Shown here piece by piece: positions 5,888 to 8,659 of a stretch of 8,659 nucleotides of DNA (positions are counted from its first letter, which is position 1; every line of letters begins with the position of its first letter). The notes beneath the pieces were generated by a model. That model worked only from the letters and a program-made list of their open reading frames with translations. It did no database searches and was not told the origin of the DNA. Origin of the DNA: Xanthobacteraceae bacterium (GTDB lineage: Bacteria; Pseudomonadota; Alphaproteobacteria; Rhizobiales; Xanthobacteraceae); NCBI GenBank assembly GCA_030037185.1, contig JASHRR010000425.1:1-8659 (forward strand), written 5' to 3'. The position numbers and the translations under genes were made by a program.

Positions 5888-8014
5888 CTATGCCCTGCGC
5901 TGTTCCACCACGATCAACGCATCGAGCGCAAGTACGCCGGCGCCGCGTTCGAACACGACCAGCGGATTGATCTCGATCTCCGCAATTTCCGGCCGCGCGC
6001 GCACCAGGGATCCGATCCGCCCGACGATATCGACTAATGCCGCCACATCCCGCACGGGACCGCCGCGGGTCCCCTCGAGCAGCGGCGCGGCTTTGAGCAT
6101 CTTGAGCTGGCTGCCAAGCTCTGACGGGTCAAGATCAGGCGGCAGCACCACAACATCCTGCAGCGCCTCGGCCCAGATGCCGCCGAGGCCGATAACGACA
6201 ACCGGCCCCCAGTCCCGATCGCGTCGCGCGCCGACAATCATTTCGAGGCCCCCCTTCGCCATCGCTTCGACCCGCACGCCGTCGATCGCAAGGCCGGGAC
6301 GGCGCTGTTGCACGCACTGGTGCATCCGGCGCCACGCCGTCGCCAGCGCCGCCGGATCGCCGATATCGAGCATGACGCCGCCGGCATCGCTCTTGTGGGG
6401 CAGGGCCGCCGCCTGGAGCTTGAGCGCGACCGGATAGCCGATCTGCGCGGCCGCGGCTTTCGCTGCGGCGAGATCACCCGCCAGGGCGCCGTTGGGAACC
6501 GGGACGCCGAGACTCGCAAGGTACGATTTGGCGACATGCTCCGCCAGCACGGCGCCGCCCGGAAGTGCCGGCGTTGCCATCGCAGGCGGCTCAATCCTCC
6601 CGCGCACCGGCGTCCGCGCGTGGGCAAGCAGTCGCGCCAGCGCCCGCAGACCGCGTTCGGGCGAACGGAACAGCGGGATGCCCGCAGCGCGCACCTTTTC
6701 GACGGCGCCGGGCGGCAACGCCACCTCGTCGCCCAGCAGGCCGAGAATGGCAGGCTTGCCGGCGCCGGCCACGGCCTTGAGGATGGCGGTGATCTTGGCC
6801 GCTGCAAATGCGCTGTTCGCGCTCACAATCGGTGCCACGAATACGCTGCCGAACGCCGCATCGGCGAACAGCGGCTTTAGGGTCCGTGCATAGAGATCGA
6901 GGTCCAGAATGCCCTGCGCGGTCAAGTCGAGGGGATTGCCTGGCTCCATGAATTCGGGCAACTCGCCCTTGATGGCGGCGGCCGTTGCGGGCGACAGCGG
7001 CGGCAGTTCGAGGCCGACCGCGTCGGCGAGATCGAGCGTCATCCCCTTGAAGGCGCCGGAGTCGGTGACGACCGCCGGACCGGCGGGCGACAAGTCTGGA
7101 AATCGCACCATCACTTCGGAAATGTCGATCAGCTCGTCGAGGCCATCAACCGCGACGATACCCTCGCGGGCCATCAGCGCACGCATGACGGCGTGATCGC
7201 CGGCGCACGCGCCGGTATGGGATTGGGCGGCCGTGCGCGAGGCGGCGCTGCGACCGGGGTGCAGCAGCACGATCGCCTTGCCGACCTCCCTGGCGTGCGC
7301 CGCCAGCTTAAGAAAGCGCTGTGGCTGCCGGATCTGCTCTGCGAATACGGTGATGACGCGGGTCATCACGTCTTCGATCAGAAATTCGAAGTAGTCCTCG
7401 AGCCCGAGCACGGCTTCATTGCCGGTCGACACCGCGAATGCCACGGGTACCTGTTTGGCAAAGAGCGCGGTGCGCAGGACCGACGACAGCCCGCCGCTCT
7501 GCGCCACGATGCTGAGGCTTGGACCGGTCGGCGGTTGCTCCAGCTGCTGCGGCGAGAAGGTCAGCGGAATGCCGTCGACATAGTTCATGATACCGAGGCA
7601 ATTGGGCCCGCAAATCGCCATGCCGGCACTGCGCCCCGTCGCAGCGATGCGCTCCTGCGCGGCCTTCCACTCGCCGCCCGCCTCCGCAAAGCCGGCAGCG
7701 AATATGATGACCGCGCCGACCTCTCGGCGCGCGCAGGCCGCGACGGCAGGCTCGATCGCCGCCCGGGGAAACATCAGCAGGGCGGCGTCGACGCCTTCAG
7801 GCAGATCATCGATCGATGCGAGGCAGGTGCGTCCCCCAATGTCCCTGCAGCTGCGGCTGACGAGGTGGATCTCGCCGCTATAGCCATAGCGCGCGAGGTT
7901 TTCGAGCACGACAGCGCCTCCCGAGCCAAGCTGCGGCGAGATGCCGACGATCGCGATCGATCGCGGCCGCATGAGTCGAGCGATGTCGATGCGCTGCGCG
8001 GTCGATGGAGCCAT
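5888..8014 (-). CDS. ferA: ADP-forming acyl-CoA synthetase, probable FerA-type hydroxycinnamate-CoA ligase
   Basis: A 708-residue enzyme of the nucleoside diphosphate-forming acyl-CoA synthetase superfamily, with alpha and beta parts in one chain. Residues 10-105 are the CoA-binding domain (RPRSIAIVGIS, 17-27) and 130-300 the succinyl-CoA ligase-like domain, with ICGPNCLGI (134-142), SIVAQSGGLSS (168-178), STGNE (196-200) and the phosphorylated His266 in SHTGA. PGNPLDLT is at 358-365. Residues about 485-705 are an ATP-grasp domain: GYPVALK (526-532), HKSDAGGV (540-547), LEGTRGGPVRD (646-656), EIEINPLVV (679-687). It should join a carboxylic acid to CoA using ATP and releasing ADP. The upstream hydratase-lyase ends one base before this ATG, so the two are almost certainly co-translated. 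That order matches ferB-ferA of Sphingobium SYK-6, whose FerA belongs to this superfamily rather than to the AMP-forming Fcs type. The substrate (ferulate, p-coumarate, caffeate or another acid) is inferred from the neighbour only. Confidence 0.88.
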   Translation of the reverse strand: MAPSTAQRIDIARLMRPRSIAIVGISPQLGSGGAVVLENLARYGYSGEIHLVSRSCRDIGGRTCLASIDDLPEGVDAALLMFPRAAIEPAVAACARREVGAVIIFAAGFAEAGGEWKAAQERIAATGRSAGMAICGPNCLGIMNYVDGIPLTFSPQQLEQPPTGPSLSIVAQSGGLSSVLRTALFAKQVPVAFAVSTGNEAVLGLEDYFEFLIEDVMTRVITVFAEQIRQPQRFLKLAAHAREVGKAIVLLHPGRSAASRTAAQSHTGACAGDHAVMRALMAREGIVAVDGLDELIDISEVMVRFPDLSPAGPAVVTDSGAFKGMTLDLADAVGLELPPLSPATAAAIKGELPEFMEPGNPLDLTAQGILDLDLYARTLKPLFADAAFGSVFVAPIVSANSAFAAAKITAILKAVAGAGKPAILGLLGDEVALPPGAVEKVRAAGIPLFRSPERGLRALARLLAHARTPVRGRIEPPAMATPALPGGAVLAEHVAKSYLASLGVPVPNGALAGDLAAAKAAAAQIGYPVALKLQAAALPHKSDAGGVMLDIGDPAALATAWRRMHQCVQQRRPGLAIDGVRVEAMAKGGLEMIVGARRDRDWGPVVVIGLGGIWAEALQDVVVLPPDLDPSELGSQLKMLKAAPLLEGTRGGPVRDVAALVDIVGRIGSLVRARPEIAEIEINPLVVFERGAGVLALDALIVVEQRRA

Positions 8015-8015
8015 G

Positions 8016-8659
8016 CTAGGGGCGGCTGCGTTCTCTTCGGGTTCCGCGACGCATCGCAGCGAGACCCGGTTTGAAGGATTTCTCGTCGAGGAACTGTTTG
8101 AGGCCTTGGGTGCGGCCGTGCTCTGGATCGAGGTAGCGCGCCTGATGACTCTTCGCCATCAAATAGTCGTCCGACAGTTCCCACGGCATGCCCTGCACGG
8201 CGCGCACGGCGATCTTGGCGGCTCGCAGCACAGTGGGATTCTTGTCGAGCAGCGTTTTGGCCAGCTGACGCGTGCGGGTGCGCAGGCGCTTCCTTGGCAC
8301 CGCCTCATTGACCAGCCCCATGGCGGCGGCCTTGCGGCCGTCAAAGGTCTCGCCAGTCATCACGTAGTACATTGCATCCCGCAGATTCATCGCGGCCACC
8401 ACCGAACGCGTCACGTTGCCGCCCGGGATGATGCCCCAATTGATTTCCGACAGGCCGAACAGCGCATCCTCGGCGGCGATAGCAAGATCGCAGGCGATGA
8501 GCGGCGTAAAAGCGCCGCCGAAACACCACCCGTTGACCATGGCGATGGTCGGCTTCGGATAGGCCATGAGCTGGCGCCACTGCCACTGCCAGGCCGAGCG
8601 GCGCTTATGGACTTGTTGCGTATAGGGCAGGTCGTCGAGGTCGCGAAAAAACTCCTTGA
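8016..8659 (-). CDS. ferB: Hydroxycinnamoyl-CoA hydratase-lyase (crotonase superfamily), 5' end outside the window
   Basis: The frame is open to the right edge. It begins at a point equal to about residue 72 of the 276-residue Pseudomonas fluorescens enzyme, so the N-terminal quarter is missing. Visible signatures are KEFFRDLDDLP, WQWQWRQLMAYPKPTIAM, VNGWCFGG (8537-8514), GLSEINWGI (8453-8427), MTGETFDGRKAAAMGLVNE, KNPTVLRAAK and QFLDEKSFKPGL. These follow the hydratase-lyase subfamily closely and not general enoyl-CoA hydratases. The family hydrates the cinnamoyl-CoA double bond and splits the product into an aromatic aldehyde (vanillin from feruloyl-CoA) and acetyl-CoA. The catalytic Glu143 of the Pseudomonas enzyme is kept (8447-8445). 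Ser123 is Thr, Tyr75 is Phe and Tyr239 is Met. The ATG at 8567 is internal, because family residues continue upstream of it. The stop lies one base before the ligase ATG. Comparison residues are from memory of the Pseudomonas sequence. Confidence 0.9.
   Translation of the reverse strand, partial: KEFFRDLDDLPYTQQVHKRRSAWQWQWRQLMAYPKPTIAMVNGWCFGGAFTPLIACDLAIAAEDALFGLSEINWGIIPGGNVTRSVVAAMNLRDAMYYVMTGETFDGRKAAAMGLVNEAVPRKRLRTRTRQLAKTLLDKNPTVLRAAKIAVRAVQGMPWELSDDYLMAKSHQARYLDPEHGRTQGLKQFLDEKSFKPGLAAMRRGTRRERSRP

Noticed and set aside
7193..8074. 293-codon plus-strand open frame
   Set aside because: Antisense of the ligase gene, which has complete family motifs across the same region.
8016..8567. 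Hydratase-lyase starting at the ATG at 8567 as a complete 183-residue protein
   Set aside because: The codons upstream of this ATG continue the family pattern (KEFFRD, AWQWQW) to the window edge, so the gene is cut by the edge and not short.

Overview
The window looks like a chromosomal segment from a GC-rich alphaproteobacterium. The codon use (strong G/C third positions) and the protein styles resemble the Bradyrhizobium/Rhodopseudomonas group, but that placement is an inference; no rRNA, tRNA or other phylogenetic marker is present. I see no insertion sequence, CRISPR array, integrase or attachment site.

Layout, left to right. (1) Positions 1-139 may hold the first 46 codons of an unrecognised minus-strand gene that leaves the window on the left. 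(2) 195-1718, minus strand: a 12-helix major facilitator superfamily (MFS) transporter of the metabolite:H+ symporter kind. (3) 1719-2459: about 740 bases without a convincing gene, separating two divergent genes. (4) 2460-4853, plus strand: the most unusual gene, a 797-residue single-frame fusion of a complete AIF/BphA4-type FAD/NAD(P)H ferredoxin reductase with a complete patatin-like phospholipase carrying a C-terminal DUF3734-like region. (5) A strong hairpin at 4869-4903 closes this gene. (6) 5291-5659, plus strand: a small exported class I cytochrome c. (7) 5660-5887: a short convergent gap. (8) 5888-8014 and 8016-8659, minus strand: an ADP-forming acyl-CoA synthetase preceded, with a one-base gap, by a hydroxycinnamoyl-CoA hydratase-lyase that runs off the right edge. 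The order is the same as ferB-ferA of Sphingobium SYK-6.

How the genes may work together. The right-hand pair forms a recognisable phenylpropanoid route: the ligase would make the CoA thioester of a hydroxycinnamate such as ferulate or p-coumarate, and the hydratase-lyase would cleave it to an aromatic aldehyde and acetyl-CoA. The MFS transporter could import an aromatic acid, but its position gives only weak support. The reductase-patatin fusion and the cytochrome c are not obviously part of that pathway. The cytochrome would be periplasmic and the fusion has no signal peptide, so a direct electron transfer between them is unlikely.

The two points most worth following are the linkerless oxidoreductase-phospholipase fusion and the fact that both tyrosines that hold the substrate phenol in the Pseudomonas hydratase-lyase are replaced here (Phe and Met).
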